From: JAOUGY01 sp963785075 | GTDB lineage: Bacteria; Actinomycetota; Acidimicrobiia; Spongiisociales; ZC4RG35 | Length of the DNA: 64,000 nt | Reading direction: 5' to 3' | NCBI GenBank assembly: GCA_963785075.1 | Contig: CAWATW010000008.1 | Coordinates: 157,861-221,860, forward strand | In this document: positions 35,048 through 46,267 of the stretch, in pieces | Numbering within the stretch: position 1 is the stretch's first letter | Layout: each line of letters starts with the position of its first letter | Notes under the pieces: generated by a model | Told to the model about the DNA's origin: nothing | Seen by the model: the letters and a program-made list of their open reading frames with translations, nothing else | The model's database searches: none | Position numbers and translations under genes: made by a program

Positions 35048-35722
35048 GTGGCGCCCAAGACCGATTGGAACCCGCTGCTCGCTGGTGAGCTGTCCAAGCC
35101 GTACTGGCGAGAGCTGATGACGTTCGTAGAGTCGGAACGGGCGAGAACCACGGTGTACCCGCCTCCCGACGAGGTTTTCGCGGCTCTGCATCTCACGCCG
35201 TACGCCAGCGTCAAGGTCCTGGTCCTGGGCCAAGACCCCTATCACGGGCCTCGGCAGGCGCACGGGCTGTGCTTCTCCGTTCGACCCGGCGTCGAGGTTC
35301 CGCCTTCACTTCGCAACATCCACCAGGAGCTGCACGACGATCTCGGCTGTCCCATCCCCGACCACGGGTCCTTGGAGCACTGGGCCCGACAGGGCGTGTT
35401 GCTCCTGAATGCGACACTGACCGTGCGGGCTCGCTCGGCGGCGAGCCATCAGAACAAGGGTTGGGAAGCCTTCACCGACGAGGTGATCCGCGTCGTCAAC
35501 GCCAAACCGGACCGCGTCGTGTTCATGCTGTGGGGTTCCTCCGCCCGCAAGAAGAAGGCGTTCGTCGACACCAGCCGCCACGTCGTCATCGAGTCACCAC
35601 ATCCTTCGCCGCTCTCGGCGCATCGGGGGTTCTTCGGCTCGAAGCCCTTCAGCCGCTCCAACCGCGCCCTCGAGGCTGCGGGAAGGACGCCGGTCGACTG
35701 GTGTATCCCGCAGGAGCGTTGA
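35048..35722 (+). CDS. ung: uracil-DNA glycosylase (family 1)
   Basis: 224 residues, GTG start. The catalytic water-activating motif VLGQDPYHGPRQAHGLCFS and the minor-groove loop SPHPSPLSAHRGFFGSKPFS are both intact, with LLLNATLTV between. It removes uracil from DNA in base excision repair. Divergent from the two-component genes. No LexA box seen upstream. Confidence 0.96.
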   Translation: MAPKTDWNPLLAGELSKPYWRELMTFVESERARTTVYPPPDEVFAALHLTPYASVKVLVLGQDPYHGPRQAHGLCFSVRPGVEVPPSLRNIHQELHDDLGCPIPDHGSLEHWARQGVLLLNATLTVRARSAASHQNKGWEAFTDEVIRVVNAKPDRVVFMLWGSSARKKKAFVDTSRHVVIESPHPSPLSAHRGFFGSKPFSRSNRALEAAGRTPVDWCIPQER

Positions 35723-35766
35723 ACGTTGCATCTCGCCCCACGACCCCAGCCCTACACTTCCCGGCC

Positions 35767-36408
35767 ATGGGCGAAGCACTCGTGGAGCTCGATCGCGTCA
35801 ATGTGACGCTCGCATCGGTCCCGGTGCTGGTCGACGTGTCCTTCCGGGTGGATCCGGGGATGGTGGTCGGAGTGGCGGGTCCCAATGGCGCCGGGAAATC
35901 GACCCTTCTGGCAGTCCTGGCCACCTTCCAGCAGCCGACGAGCGGGACGGGAAGAGTCCTGGGCGCAACGATCGGAACCCCCGAGGTCTACCCGGTCCGT
36001 TCGAGAATCGGCTGGTCTGGGCATGATCCGGGCCTGTATCCGGAACTCACACTCCTCGAGAACATGGAGCTGTGGGCTGCCGTTCGTGGCATCGACCGCC
36101 TCGAGGCCCAACGCGTGCTGGAGGCGGTCGGTCTCGGCGCCGCCGCCGGTCGGCGCTCCGATCACTCGTCGAACGGGATGCAGCGCCGGGTCGACCTGGC
36201 CCGGTTGCTCATGACGGAACCGCAGCTGGTCCTGCTCGACGAAGCTCATGCCGGCCTGGACGACGACGCCGAGGTGATCATCGACGAGGTTCTACGCCGG
36301 ACCAGGAACCGAGGCGGCGGCGCCGTGCTGGTCAGTCATGACGCCCGCCGATTGGGCGAGAGAACCGATCGAGTGGATCGGATCCTGCTCGGGACGGTGA
36401 CGTCATGA
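35767..36408 (+). CDS. ccmA: heme exporter ATP-binding subunit
   Basis: 213 residues from the ATG at 35767; the frame is open back to 35269 but that is antisense shadow. Walker A is GPNGAGKSTLLAVLA, the signature loop is SNGMQRRVDLARLL (a variant of SxGxxxR), Walker B is LVLLDEAHAGLDDD, and the switch His is in VLVSHDARRLGE. With CcmB, C and D it releases heme-loaded CcmE. First of the nine-gene ccm operon. Confidence 0.92.
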   Translation: MGEALVELDRVNVTLASVPVLVDVSFRVDPGMVVGVAGPNGAGKSTLLAVLATFQQPTSGTGRVLGATIGTPEVYPVRSRIGWSGHDPGLYPELTLLENMELWAAVRGIDRLEAQRVLEAVGLGAAAGRRSDHSSNGMQRRVDLARLLMTEPQLVLLDEAHAGLDDDAEVIIDEVLRRTRNRGGGAVLVSHDARRLGERTDRVDRILLGTVTS

Positions 36409-37076
36409 GTTTCTGGCGTCAGATGACCACCGTGGCGCTTCGTGACCTTCGGATCGAAGGCCGGGCCGGCGAAGTCAGCGCTGTGGTGCTCCCGTTCGCA
36501 GCGGTGGCCGTGTTCGTGGTTCCTCTGGCGACGAACACCCTCGAGATCCGTCTGTCCGACCTGGCGTGGCCCGTCTACTGGCTCATTGCCCTCTTGTTCG
36601 GGATGCAGGTTGCCCTTCGTCAGACCGGAACCGAGTCCCAGACTCAGCGGAGACATCTGATCCTCCTGGGGATGGACCCCCTGGCACGGTTCGCGGGTCG
36701 TGCCTCGAGTGCCGCCCTTCTCACCCTGATCGTGATGCTCGTCACGGCACCCCTCGTCGTGCTGTTCTACGACCCGGACATCGTCCCACCGGTGCCGGCG
36801 GCAATCGGGATCCTGGTTCTCTTCGCTCCCGGTCTGGCGATGCTCGCCACCCTGGCCGGGGACGTGACCGTGGGGCTCCGGTCGAGGTCGGTGCTCGCCC
36901 CGCTGCTCGTGGCGCCGCTGTCCGTGCCGCTGGTCGTGGGCGCCTCGAGGGCCGTCGAATCGCTAGCCCGGGGAGACGGTACCCTTACCCCCACGATGCT
37001 GCTGATAGTGGCCGATCTCGCCTTGGCGGCCACTGCCACAGTCACCGCACGATCCTTGGAGTACGCCACCACATGA
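36405..37076 (+). CDS. ccmB: heme exporter membrane subunit CcmB
   Basis: 223 residues with about six membrane helices. The N-terminus FWRQMTTVALRDLRIEGRAG and the segment LIALLFGMQVALRQTGTESQ resemble CcmB. Overlaps ccmA (ATGA) and is overlapped by ccmC. Membrane partner of the CcmA ATPase. Confidence 0.9.
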   Translation: MSFWRQMTTVALRDLRIEGRAGEVSAVVLPFAAVAVFVVPLATNTLEIRLSDLAWPVYWLIALLFGMQVALRQTGTESQTQRRHLILLGMDPLARFAGRASSAALLTLIVMLVTAPLVVLFYDPDIVPPVPAAIGILVLFAPGLAMLATLAGDVTVGLRSRSVLAPLLVAPLSVPLVVGASRAVESLARGDGTLTPTMLLIVADLALAATATVTARSLEYATT

Positions 37077-37819
37077 GCGAGAATCTGTCCCTCGAACCCG
37101 GCGCCCTGAGAGGCGGTCTGGTGAGAGCCCTCTGGGTCCTGACCGGGCTCGGTATGGCGGCTGGGTTGTGGACCGCCTTCACCTCGGCGCCCGACTCCGA
37201 GCAGGGCAACTTCGTACGCATCCTCTACGTCCATGTCCCCGGCGCCTGGCTGGCCTTCGTCGCATTCGGCGTGACCGCGCTCGGTTCCATCGGCTGGATG
37301 ATCCGCAAGACGATGCGTTGGGATCGCCTGGCCGAGGCATCGGCGGAGCTCGGCGTGTTGTTCACCGCGGTCGCCCTGTTCACCGGATCGTTGTGGGGCA
37401 AGCCGGTGTGGGGAACCTACTGGGACTGGGGCGATGCTCGGATGGCCTCGACGGCGCTCATGTTCTTCGTGTATCTGGGATATCTGGCCCTCCGAAGGGC
37501 CACGCCCGACCCTGTGCAACGAGCTCGACGCTCCGCGCTGTTGGGCCTCGTGGCCGTGATCCAGGTACCCCTGGTCTATTTCTCTGTCACTCTGTGGCGG
37601 ACGTTGCACCAGCCGATGACGGTCCGGCCCGATGGCATCCAGATGGACGGCTCCATGGTGGGAGCACTGTTGACCAACCTGGGGGTGTTCACGCTGCTTT
37701 ACGTGGCGATGTTGACCACCCGCATCCGGGTCGGTCTGGCCGAGTCGGCGCAGCAGCTGCCGGCCGACTCGCCTGCTGGCTCTGCGATCACCCGACCCGA
37801 CTTCGGACGGACGACATGA
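37073..37819 (+). CDS. ccmC: heme-handling protein CcmC
   Basis: 248 residues from the ATG overlapping the ccmB stop. The tryptophan-rich heme-binding motif GTYWDWGDARMASTALMFFV is present, with the flanking periplasmic His residues in YVHVPGAWLAFV and RTLHQPMTV. CcmC loads heme onto CcmE. Confidence 0.94.
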   Translation: MSENLSLEPGALRGGLVRALWVLTGLGMAAGLWTAFTSAPDSEQGNFVRILYVHVPGAWLAFVAFGVTALGSIGWMIRKTMRWDRLAEASAELGVLFTAVALFTGSLWGKPVWGTYWDWGDARMASTALMFFVYLGYLALRRATPDPVQRARRSALLGLVAVIQVPLVYFSVTLWRTLHQPMTVRPDGIQMDGSMVGALLTNLGVFTLLYVAMLTTRIRVGLAESAQQLPADSPAGSAITRPDFGRTT

Positions 37820-37923
37820 GCGACGGGTTCGTCTGGGCCGCCTACCTGGTCACATACGGATTGATCGGCGGGTACGTCGCATCGATCCTGGGTCGATCGC
37901 GCAGGACGCGGCGAGAACGCTGA
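37816..37923 (+). CDS. ccmD: small CcmD-like protein
   Basis: 35 residues: MSDGFVWAAYLVTYGLIGGY, then VASILGRSRRTRRER. One membrane helix with a basic cytoplasmic tail, as in CcmD. Its ATG overlaps the ccmC stop and its last base is the first base of the ccmE ATG. CcmD helps release holo-CcmE from the CcmABC complex. Confidence 0.85.
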   Translation: MSDGFVWAAYLVTYGLIGGYVASILGRSRRTRRER

Positions 37924-38347
37924 TGGCGCATCGTTGGTTCCTCATCGTGGCCGTCGTCGGCATCGCCACCGCCGGATTCTTCATGATCCGTTCTCTGGGA
38001 AGTGACCTCGTCTACTACCTCACCACCAGCGAAGCCGTGTCGAACCGTTCGGACTTCCCGGATGGCCGCTCGTTCAAGCTCTCGGGCCTCGTGGTGCCCG
38101 GCTCGATCGAAGAGCTCGGTGGCGGCGAATCACGTTTTCAGGTCACCGACGGGGCCGCCACCGTCGACATTCTCTTGACGCGCACGCCACCGCCTTTGTT
38201 CGACGATAACGTACCCGTCCTCCTGTCAGGCACCTGGGACGGAAGCGTGTTCAGGGCGGACGACGCGCTGATCCGCCACGACGAGGGCTACGAGGCACCG
38301 ACTGACGGCACCTACGAGGACTCCGAAGCCGCCGCCGCGGGAACCGG

Positions 38348-38351
<4 letters not shown>
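37923..38351 (+). CDS. ccmE: cytochrome c maturation heme chaperone CcmE
   Basis: 142 residues with an N-terminal membrane anchor and a beta-barrel domain (RSFKLSGLVVPGSIEEL, RFQVTDGAATVDILL). The heme-binding histidine is in LIRHDEGYEAP, matching the HDExYxPP pattern, and the tail is flexible and acidic. The stop overlaps the ccmF GTG. Confidence 0.94.
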
Positions 38352-40358
<2,007 letters not shown>

Positions 40359-40366
<8 letters not shown>

Positions 40367-40793
40367 ACGTACCGTGCGGGTGATCCGACTTCTGGTCACG
40401 GTGGCGCTGGCCGTATTCGTGGTCGTGTCGGTGGCGACGGCACCGCCCGCAGAGGAAGACCGTGCGGAGGCGATCGGGAGCCTCATCCGGTGTCCGGTGT
40501 GCGCAGGGGAGGCCATCGCCGACTCTCCTTCCGCCCTGGCTCAGGACATGATGTCGTTGGTGCGCGAGGGCGTGGCCGGCGGCCTCACCGACCAGCAGAT
40601 CATCGATTCCGTCGTCGGCGCGTACGGCACCGACGCCCAGGTGCTCGATCCGCCGTTCGATCCATCGACCCTGGCGCTGTGGCTTGTGCCGGCATTGGTG
40701 CTCGCTGCCGGCACCGGGCTCATCGTTTCTCGCCGGAGTGGGAGACGCCGCTCCGAGACGCTGACGGTCACCTCCGGGAACGAAGCCCCATGA
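40359..40793 (+). CDS. ccmH: cytochrome c maturation protein CcmH
   Basis: 144 residues from the ATG at 40359, 8 bp inside ccmF. A signal/anchor segment (LLVTVALAVFVVVSVATAPP) precedes the redox motif LIRCPVCAGEAIADSPSALA and a three-helix domain (TDQQIIDSVVGAYGTD); a second helix ends the protein. CcmH reduces the apocytochrome CxxCH cysteines. Confidence 0.93.
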
Positions 40794-41599
40794 TCGGCGC
40801 TCGACATCGTCTCGAAGAGGTCGCCGAACAGGCACGCCGCGACCTGGACGAGTTGGAGCAGCAGGTCGAAGTCGGGGAGATCGACGAGCAGACCGCTTCC
40901 GAGCTACGTGCCGGCTATCTGGCCGAGCTCCAATCCGCCACCGATGAGCTGGCCCGGCTCGACACCGCGGTACCCGACGAGCCGGCCGAGGCGCCGACCA
41001 ACCGCCGCACCATCGTCGGCGCCTCCATGTTGATCCTCGCAGTGGCCGTCGCCATCGGCCTCGCCGCCACCATGGCCCAGGATCGGACCGACGGTCCTCT
41101 CGAAGGCGTTGCCGCCGGAGCAGAAATGGACCTCGACTCCATTCCGAACGAGGCCATGGAGGCGGTTCTCGAATCGTCGCGAGACGACCCGGCTGTCGCC
41201 GACCAGATCCCCTACATGGAGTTTCGACTGGCGGAACGCTACTTCGAGGACCAGGACTACCTGAAGGCGTTCGACCACTACCAGACGATCATCGGAAACG
41301 ACCCGCCTGCGGACCTCTTCGTGCAGTCCATGACACGGATCGGTTGGCTGGTGTGGGTCCTGAACGGCGAGGGTGAGCTTGCGCTGCGGACCCTCGATCG
41401 AGCGCTGGAGGTCGAGCCGACCAATCCGCTACCCCTGTATGTCAAGGGCCAGATCCTCTGGTGCGACGCCGGCGACACCGAAGCCGCGTTGGCACTGTTC
41501 CGAAAGGTTTTGTCCACCGACGGCCTCGAGGCCGAGGTCGTCGCGCAGGTGGAGGACGACATAGCCATCGCCGAAGCGGGCGGAGCCTGTTCGGGATGA
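40790..41599 (+). CDS. CcmI-like TPR membrane protein
   Basis: 269 residues from the ATG overlapping the ccmH stop. An N-terminal coiled region (QARRDLDELEQQVEVGEIDE), one membrane helix (IVGASMLILAVAVAIGLAAT) and TPR repeats (LAERYFEDQDYLKAFDHYQT, TLDRALEVEPTNPLPLYVKG). In System I maturation CcmI binds apocytochrome through TPRs; position and layout fit. Confidence 0.83.
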   Translation: MIGARHRLEEVAEQARRDLDELEQQVEVGEIDEQTASELRAGYLAELQSATDELARLDTAVPDEPAEAPTNRRTIVGASMLILAVAVAIGLAATMAQDRTDGPLEGVAAGAEMDLDSIPNEAMEAVLESSRDDPAVADQIPYMEFRLAERYFEDQDYLKAFDHYQTIIGNDPPADLFVQSMTRIGWLVWVLNGEGELALRTLDRALEVEPTNPLPLYVKGQILWCDAGDTEAALALFRKVLSTDGLEAEVVAQVEDDIAIAEAGGACSG

Positions 41600-42186
41600 A
41601 ACGCGGATCTGGAGTGAAGATCGCAGCTTGGGTGGTCGTGGTTGCCAGCGCAGTCTTGGCGGTGGCGTTCTCGACCCGCTTCGGCAGCGATCCGAGCCTC
41701 AGCGCATCCCCCCTGATCGGCAAGCAGGCACCCGAGGTCGTCGTGTCCACCCTGGACGGGAGCGGCGAGCTGGCGCTTTCCGAGGTCGACGGTGAGGTGA
41801 TTGTCGTGAATTTCTTCGCCTCCTGGTGTCTCGAATGCCGCACGGAACACGCCGATCTCGTTGCCACCGCCAACGCCTGGTCGTCACGCGACGTTCGATT
41901 CATCCAGATCGCGTACGACGATCGCCCCGCCGACACGGTGGCGTTCCTCGACGAGCTCGGCCGCTCGCCAGAGACCGTGTACCTCACGGACCTGGAGAGC
42001 CGTGCTGCAATCGCCTTCGGTGTCAGAGGCGTGCCCGAGACGTTCTTCATCGACGCCGCCGGTGTCGTGCGGGGAAAGATCAGCGGCGAGTCCAACGCCT
42101 TGCTGCTCTCGGAGACCATCGACACCATGCTGTCCGGTGGCACTCCTGGCGACCAGACCGTGGGCGAGGTCCAGACCCGGGATTGA
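41596..42186 (+). CDS. CcmG/ResA-like thioredoxin
   Basis: 196 residues from the ATG overlapping the previous stop. A membrane anchor (KIAAWVVVVASAVLAVAFST) is followed by a thioredoxin fold with the active site VNFFASWCLECRTEHADLVA and cis-Pro in VRGVPETFFIDAAG. As last gene of the ccm operon it most likely supplies electrons to CcmH and the apocytochrome. The CLEC dipeptide differs from the usual CxPC. Confidence 0.88.
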   Translation: MKRGSGVKIAAWVVVVASAVLAVAFSTRFGSDPSLSASPLIGKQAPEVVVSTLDGSGELALSEVDGEVIVVNFFASWCLECRTEHADLVATANAWSSRDVRFIQIAYDDRPADTVAFLDELGRSPETVYLTDLESRAAIAFGVRGVPETFFIDAAGVVRGKISGESNALLLSETIDTMLSGGTPGDQTVGEVQTRD

Positions 42187-42234
42187 CGCCTGCCACGCCG
42201 AATTGCGGATGCGAACCTCGGGCACGCCGCCCCC

Positions 42235-43686
42235 TCAGCGGATGAGCTCCAGCTCCACTTCGGGGGGCGGCGGCTGGTCCAGCACCGACCCGCCGACACC
42301 GAGCAGAAACCGCTCGAAAAAGGCGACGACGTACGAGTCGACGATGGGCATCACCCGGTTCGCATCGATGGGGCCTTTCCAGCCGAGTTGGCCGGCGAAC
42401 GGCGAGAGCAGCGGCGCCATCACGAAGTCGTTGTGTCCGGCTCCGTCGATTCCGATCCAGTATGAGAGCATGGGGGAACGTTCCGCCATACCCCGGAGGC
42501 GTCGGTCGTTCGGCGTGTCTCGCCACCCGTCCGAGCGCAACATGAGGCTCGGTACCTGGAACTCCCGTGCAACGGTTCGATCAGGGATCGGCTCGACCCA
42601 AGGATCGGCGCCAAGCACGGCATCGCACCGATCGTCGACGAGGCAAAGCCTCGATGCCGCACCACCTCCCGTCCCGTGGCCGTACACACCGATGTGCTCG
42701 AGATCGGCGTGGTCGACGATCTCGGCGAAATCACCTTCCGGACCTGCCTCGAGCCGGTCGAGGATGAGGATCAGATCATCGGCCATCACCTCCACCAGGT
42801 CTACGGCCGATTCCAGGTACGCCTCGGGGTCGGTCTCCTCATCCTCGGGTGGGAGAATCCGCTCGTCCAGCAGCGCAATCGATTCGTCGTCGGGGAACCG
42901 GACTCCCAACGATGCATACGTGTGATCGGGAACGAGCACGACAAATCCATGACTCGCCAGGGACTCGACATGATCGACGGAGTCGGTGCGGAAGCCGGCC
43001 CAATCGTGTGACCAGAGAACGACAGGGAACACACCGTCGAGCGGAAGCGCATCGCTGCGGGCATGGGCGACCGCACCTGCTGTGTGATCGAGTGCGAAGC
43101 CGGGCAGACCGAGGCGCCCAGCGATCTCCGGCCCGAGGATGTCGATGTCCGGGTTCCAGCGGACGGGCTCCTCCTCGCTTGCCATCGCCGGGTACCAGAC
43201 CTGGACGACGATTCGCCGCTGCTCCCCAGGAGCCTCTTCCCCGGAATCGGCCTGGTCCTCGTCTGCGGCCTCCGGGTCGGGTTCGGGAAGCCCATACAGC
43301 TCCGTCCGCTCGGCGTCTTCGAGCACCACAGTGGTCGTTCCTACATCGAACGCACCGCTTGGTGCCGGAATGGCGGGCACCGGCATGACGGTGGGAAGGA
43401 TCGCGACCATCGCGGTCCCGAGAATCCCCAAGGCCCCTCGCCGGAGTCGCCTGAGCCCCCGAAAGCGCCTGTCTTCCCACAACGCGTCACCTGCGGCCAG
43501 CAGCAGCGTTCCGATCTCGAGGGGGAGGAGTTGCCAGCGGTACCGCTCGACCACGAGCTGCGCCACCATCGATCCGATCAGGGCGACCGCCATCCGGCCC
43601 CGACGCAACCGTCGCCCAAAGATGACGGGCACGGCGATGGCGCACACCAACACGCCGAATTGGATCGTTTCGAGAAGCCGCATCAA
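42235..43686 (-). CDS. PAF-acetylhydrolase-like membrane protein lacking the nucleophile Ser
   Basis: 483 residues. Three or more N-terminal membrane helices (to about residue 105) precede an alpha/beta hydrolase domain like bacterial platelet-activating-factor acetylhydrolases: FPVVLWSHDWAGFRTDSVDH, the elbow IGVYGHGTGGGAASRL, the acid VLGADPWVEP and the His DGAGHNDFV. In relatives the elbow is GHSxGG with Ser as nucleophile; here that position is Gly (codon GGG). It may be inactive or have another role. It converges with the ccm operon. Confidence 0.78.
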   Translation of the reverse strand: MMRLLETIQFGVLVCAIAVPVIFGRRLRRGRMAVALIGSMVAQLVVERYRWQLLPLEIGTLLLAAGDALWEDRRFRGLRRLRRGALGILGTAMVAILPTVMPVPAIPAPSGAFDVGTTTVVLEDAERTELYGLPEPDPEAADEDQADSGEEAPGEQRRIVVQVWYPAMASEEEPVRWNPDIDILGPEIAGRLGLPGFALDHTAGAVAHARSDALPLDGVFPVVLWSHDWAGFRTDSVDHVESLASHGFVVLVPDHTYASLGVRFPDDESIALLDERILPPEDEETDPEAYLESAVDLVEVMADDLILILDRLEAGPEGDFAEIVDHADLEHIGVYGHGTGGGAASRLCLVDDRCDAVLGADPWVEPIPDRTVAREFQVPSLMLRSDGWRDTPNDRRLRGMAERSPMLSYWIGIDGAGHNDFVMAPLLSPFAGQLGWKGPIDANRVMPIVDSYVVAFFERFLLGVGGSVLDQPPPPEVELELIR

Positions 43687-43706
43687 TGCGCCACGCTACC
43701 CGGCGG

Positions 43707-44450
43707 TCAGGCGCGGTAACTCCGTGGGTCGAAGCCTGCCGGCAACTCGAGACGATTCGCCGCCATGACTTCCGGATCCCCCAACACCGTCTCGATCGGA
43801 CCGTCGGCGACGATGGTCCCGGCGTTCATCACCACAGCACGACGACAGACCTGGAGCGCATACGGGAGGTCGTGGGTCACCAGCAGGATGGTGGTCTCGA
43901 GCCGCTCGAGCACCTCGGCCAGCTCACGGCGCCCGGCAGGATCGAGGTTGGACGAGGGCTCGTCGAGCACGAGGATCTCGGGTCGACAGGCGAGAACGGT
44001 CGCCACCGCCACCCGTCTCCGCTCGCCACCGGACAGGTGATGTGGTGCCCGATGCTCGGACCCTTCCATGCCCACCGCCCTCAGCGCCGCTGCCACGCGT
44101 TCGTCCATCTCGCCACGAGCGACGCCGAAGTTGGCCGGCCCGAACGCGACGTCCTCGTAGACGGTCGGCATGAACAGCTGGTCGTCGGGGTCCTGGAAGA
44201 CCAATCCGACCCGGCGTCGGATCTCGTGGAGCGAGTCATCGCCGAGACGGGTCCCGGCAACGGAGATCGAGCCTTCACCTCCGCCGAGGATGCCGATCAG
44301 GTGGAGCAGCAAGGTGGTCTTTCCGGCGCCGTTGGGTCCGAGCAGCGCGACCCGCTCGCCGGGCGCCATCGAGAAATCGACGCCGTCGAGCACCTTGGTG
44401 CCGTCCGGGTACGAGAAGCGGAGACCTGAGACGCGCAGGGCGGGTGTCAC
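43707..44450 (-). CDS. cbiO: cobalt/nickel ECF transporter ATPase
   Basis: 247 residues from the GTG at 44450, which overlaps the cbiQ stop. Walker A GPNGAGKTTLLLHLIGIL, Q-loop VFQDPDDQLFMPTVYEDVAF (typical of ECF ATPases), signature HHLSGGERRRVAVATVLA, Walker B ILVLDEPSSNLDP, switch LLVTHDLPYAL. It powers metal uptake with CbiQ and CbiMN. Confidence 0.93.
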   Translation of the reverse strand: MTPALRVSGLRFSYPDGTKVLDGVDFSMAPGERVALLGPNGAGKTTLLLHLIGILGGGEGSISVAGTRLGDDSLHEIRRRVGLVFQDPDDQLFMPTVYEDVAFGPANFGVARGEMDERVAAALRAVGMEGSEHRAPHHLSGGERRRVAVATVLACRPEILVLDEPSSNLDPAGRRELAEVLERLETTILLVTHDLPYALQVCRRAVVMNAGTIVADGPIETVLGDPEVMAANRLELPAGFDPRSYRA

Positions 44451-45205
44451 AGCAGCGCCACCCAGGTGATCGCCCACGCCGACAGCGGGATGCTGAGGCC
44501 CATCGTCCATTGCACCGCCGAGATCTGGGGCTCGTCGATCCGTGGCATCACGCCGGTGAAGCCTCTGGCGAGCATCGCCTGATGGACTCGCTCGCCGCGT
44601 TCGTAGCTGCGGATGAACAAGGCGCCTCCCGCGGTAGCCAGCGCTCGCGTCTGACCGATCCACGACGGTGCGTAGCCACGAGCCGCCATCGCAGTCCGCA
44701 TGCGTTTCAGCTCTCCCGCTATCACATCGAGATACCGCACCATGAAGCCGGCGATCGACACGATGACCGCCGGCACCTTGAGCTCGCCCAGCCCACGGAG
44801 GATCGCCGGGATCTCCGTGGTGCTGACCAGCACCACCGAGGCCGCGACCCCGAGGCTGCCTTTGGCGACGATGTTCCAGGCGCCCCACAGTCCCTCCTGG
44901 GAGAGCGAGAGGCCGAGGACGTCCACCCGTGGGCTCGCTCCCAGGAACGGCAGGAACACGGCGAACAGGAGGAACGGGATCTCCACCGTCATCCGCTTCA
45001 ACACGTGGCCGAACGGGATCTCCGCCAGCGTGATGACCGCCATCACCAACAAGGCATGCACGGCGAACGCCCACATCTGTTCACGGGGGGTGGCCACCAC
45101 CGCGATGACGAACGACAGCATCGCCACCAGTTTGACCCGGGCTGGGATCCGGTGAACGGCACTGTGCCCGTGCGCCATCAAGGCATGCGTGTGTGGACCA
45201 CTCAC
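44447..45205 (-). CDS. cbiQ: cobalt/nickel ECF transporter T component
   Basis: 252 residues with about six membrane helices. The two coupling-helix motifs are recognisable: RMRTAMAARGYAPSW and GERVHQAMLARGFTG. The N-terminus is His-rich (SGPHTHALMAHGHSAVHRIP). The GTG overlaps the cbiMN stop; the stop overlaps cbiO. Confidence 0.92.
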   Translation of the reverse strand: MSGPHTHALMAHGHSAVHRIPARVKLVAMLSFVIAVVATPREQMWAFAVHALLVMAVITLAEIPFGHVLKRMTVEIPFLLFAVFLPFLGASPRVDVLGLSLSQEGLWGAWNIVAKGSLGVAASVVLVSTTEIPAILRGLGELKVPAVIVSIAGFMVRYLDVIAGELKRMRTAMAARGYAPSWIGQTRALATAGGALFIRSYERGERVHQAMLARGFTGVMPRIDEPQISAVQWTMGLSIPLSAWAITWVALL

Positions 45206-46191
45206 GTCGGCGCCCGTTCACGACCGGTGACTCGACGACGGGCGGCGCCAACCATCACGATGCCGGCTGCGAATGTCACAACGAGCCCGACGACGCCTGC
45301 CGCCACCGTTCCCTGCACATCGCTGTCCAGGCCCGACACCGCGTAGTCGGCCAGCGGGCCGCCGAGCGGATGATCGGCAGCCTGTTCCGCAAAACCGGTG
45401 TCGGCGGCCACCCGCTCCAGCCCGTCGGGATCGGAGCTGGCGAGCGGTGCCACGAAGATCACCAGCGCCAATGCGGCCGCGACCCCTCCACCCACGAAAC
45501 CGGCTGTCGTTCGCCGACTCGGCGCAGTTCGTTGCTCACCGAGTTGATACCGGGCGAGTCCCGTGACGAGGTCGGGGCGCACGGCCAGCACCGCACCCAC
45601 CACGGTGGCGGTGATCAGACCTTCGCCGATGCCGATGAGTGCATGGACGCCGACCATCGCCCCGAACACCGTTCCAGGGTCGATGCCTCCCTGGCCACCG
45701 AGTGAGTACTCGAACACGAAGCCCGTCGCCGACGCAACCACGGACGCCCAGGCTGCGATCATCACCGCCACCACGACAACCCCGGTCCGCTTCGGAAGAA
45801 CGGCCATCACAGCTCGGAAGACGAGCCACCCGGCCGCAGCCGTGAGAACGGCCATGTTTACGACGTTGAGCCCGAGGGCAGAGAGTCCGCCATCGGCGAA
45901 CAGAAGCGCTTGGACGATCACGACGACCGACACCACGGTGATTCCGAGCGTCGGCCCGAGAAGGATCGCCGCAAGTGCGCCACCGAGGAGGTGGCCCGAG
46001 GTCCCGGCAGCCACCGGGAAGTTGATCATCTGGAGAGCGAACACGAATGCGGCCGTCAAGCCCGCCAGTGGAATCTGCCTCTCCCGCAGATTGAGAGCGC
46101 TCGCCCGCAACGAAACGCCCAGGCTCCCTGCCGCGGCAAGCGCGGCACCGGCTGAGGTCGTTCCGTTGATGAACCCATCGGGGATGTGCAC
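45202..46191 (-). CDS. cbiM: cobalt/nickel ECF transporter substrate component (CbiM with PDGLE/CbiN-like domain)
   Basis: 329 residues. The GTG at 46191 is fixed by the required N-terminus M-HIPDGFIN, where His2 binds the metal. The CbiM domain spans about 1-215 (AGTSGHLLGGALAAILLGPT, VGVHALIGIGEGLITATVVG). After a linker, a C-terminal part has SSDPDGLERVAADTGFAEQA, a PDGLE/CbiN-like domain with two helices. Such fusions serve Co2+ or Ni2+ uptake. No cobalamin riboswitch was seen upstream; a Nur-type palindrome is. Confidence 0.93.
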   Translation of the reverse strand: MHIPDGFINGTTSAGAALAAAGSLGVSLRASALNLRERQIPLAGLTAAFVFALQMINFPVAAGTSGHLLGGALAAILLGPTLGITVVSVVVIVQALLFADGGLSALGLNVVNMAVLTAAAGWLVFRAVMAVLPKRTGVVVVAVMIAAWASVVASATGFVFEYSLGGQGGIDPGTVFGAMVGVHALIGIGEGLITATVVGAVLAVRPDLVTGLARYQLGEQRTAPSRRTTAGFVGGGVAAALALVIFVAPLASSDPDGLERVAADTGFAEQAADHPLGGPLADYAVSGLDSDVQGTVAAGVVGLVVTFAAGIVMVGAARRRVTGRERAPT

Positions 46192-46203
46192 GCCGCGCTC
46201 CAA

Positions 46204-46220
46204 TTGCGAACTGGTCGCAA
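46204..46220 (-). promoter_or_regulatory. Nur-like operator before the metal transporter
   Basis: TTGCGA-actgg-TCGCAA is a perfect 6-5-6 palindrome 13 bp upstream of the cbiMN start. It resembles the TTGCAA-N5-TTGCAA site described for the nickel repressor Nur of Streptomyces. A Nur-like Fur protein is encoded about 800 bp upstream. Binding is inferred. Confidence 0.6.
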
Positions 46221-46236
46221 CTGTATCAGGAGGGCG

Positions 46237-46252
46237 CAGATACAGGTATCTG
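46237..46252 (-). repeat. short palindrome between the thioredoxin gene and cbiMN
   Basis: CAGATAC-ag-GTATCTG, seven-base arms. It lies 15 bp past the stop of the selenoprotein candidate and 17 bp before the Nur-like site (in minus-strand order). It may be part of the promoter region or a second operator. Confidence 0.45.
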
Positions 46253-46267
46253 GTTTCTGTGAGGCGC

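Noticed and set aside
46192..46260. Cobalamin riboswitch before the cobalt/nickel transporter
   Set aside because: The leader is under 80 bases and has no B12-box-like sequence; a short palindrome fits protein control better.
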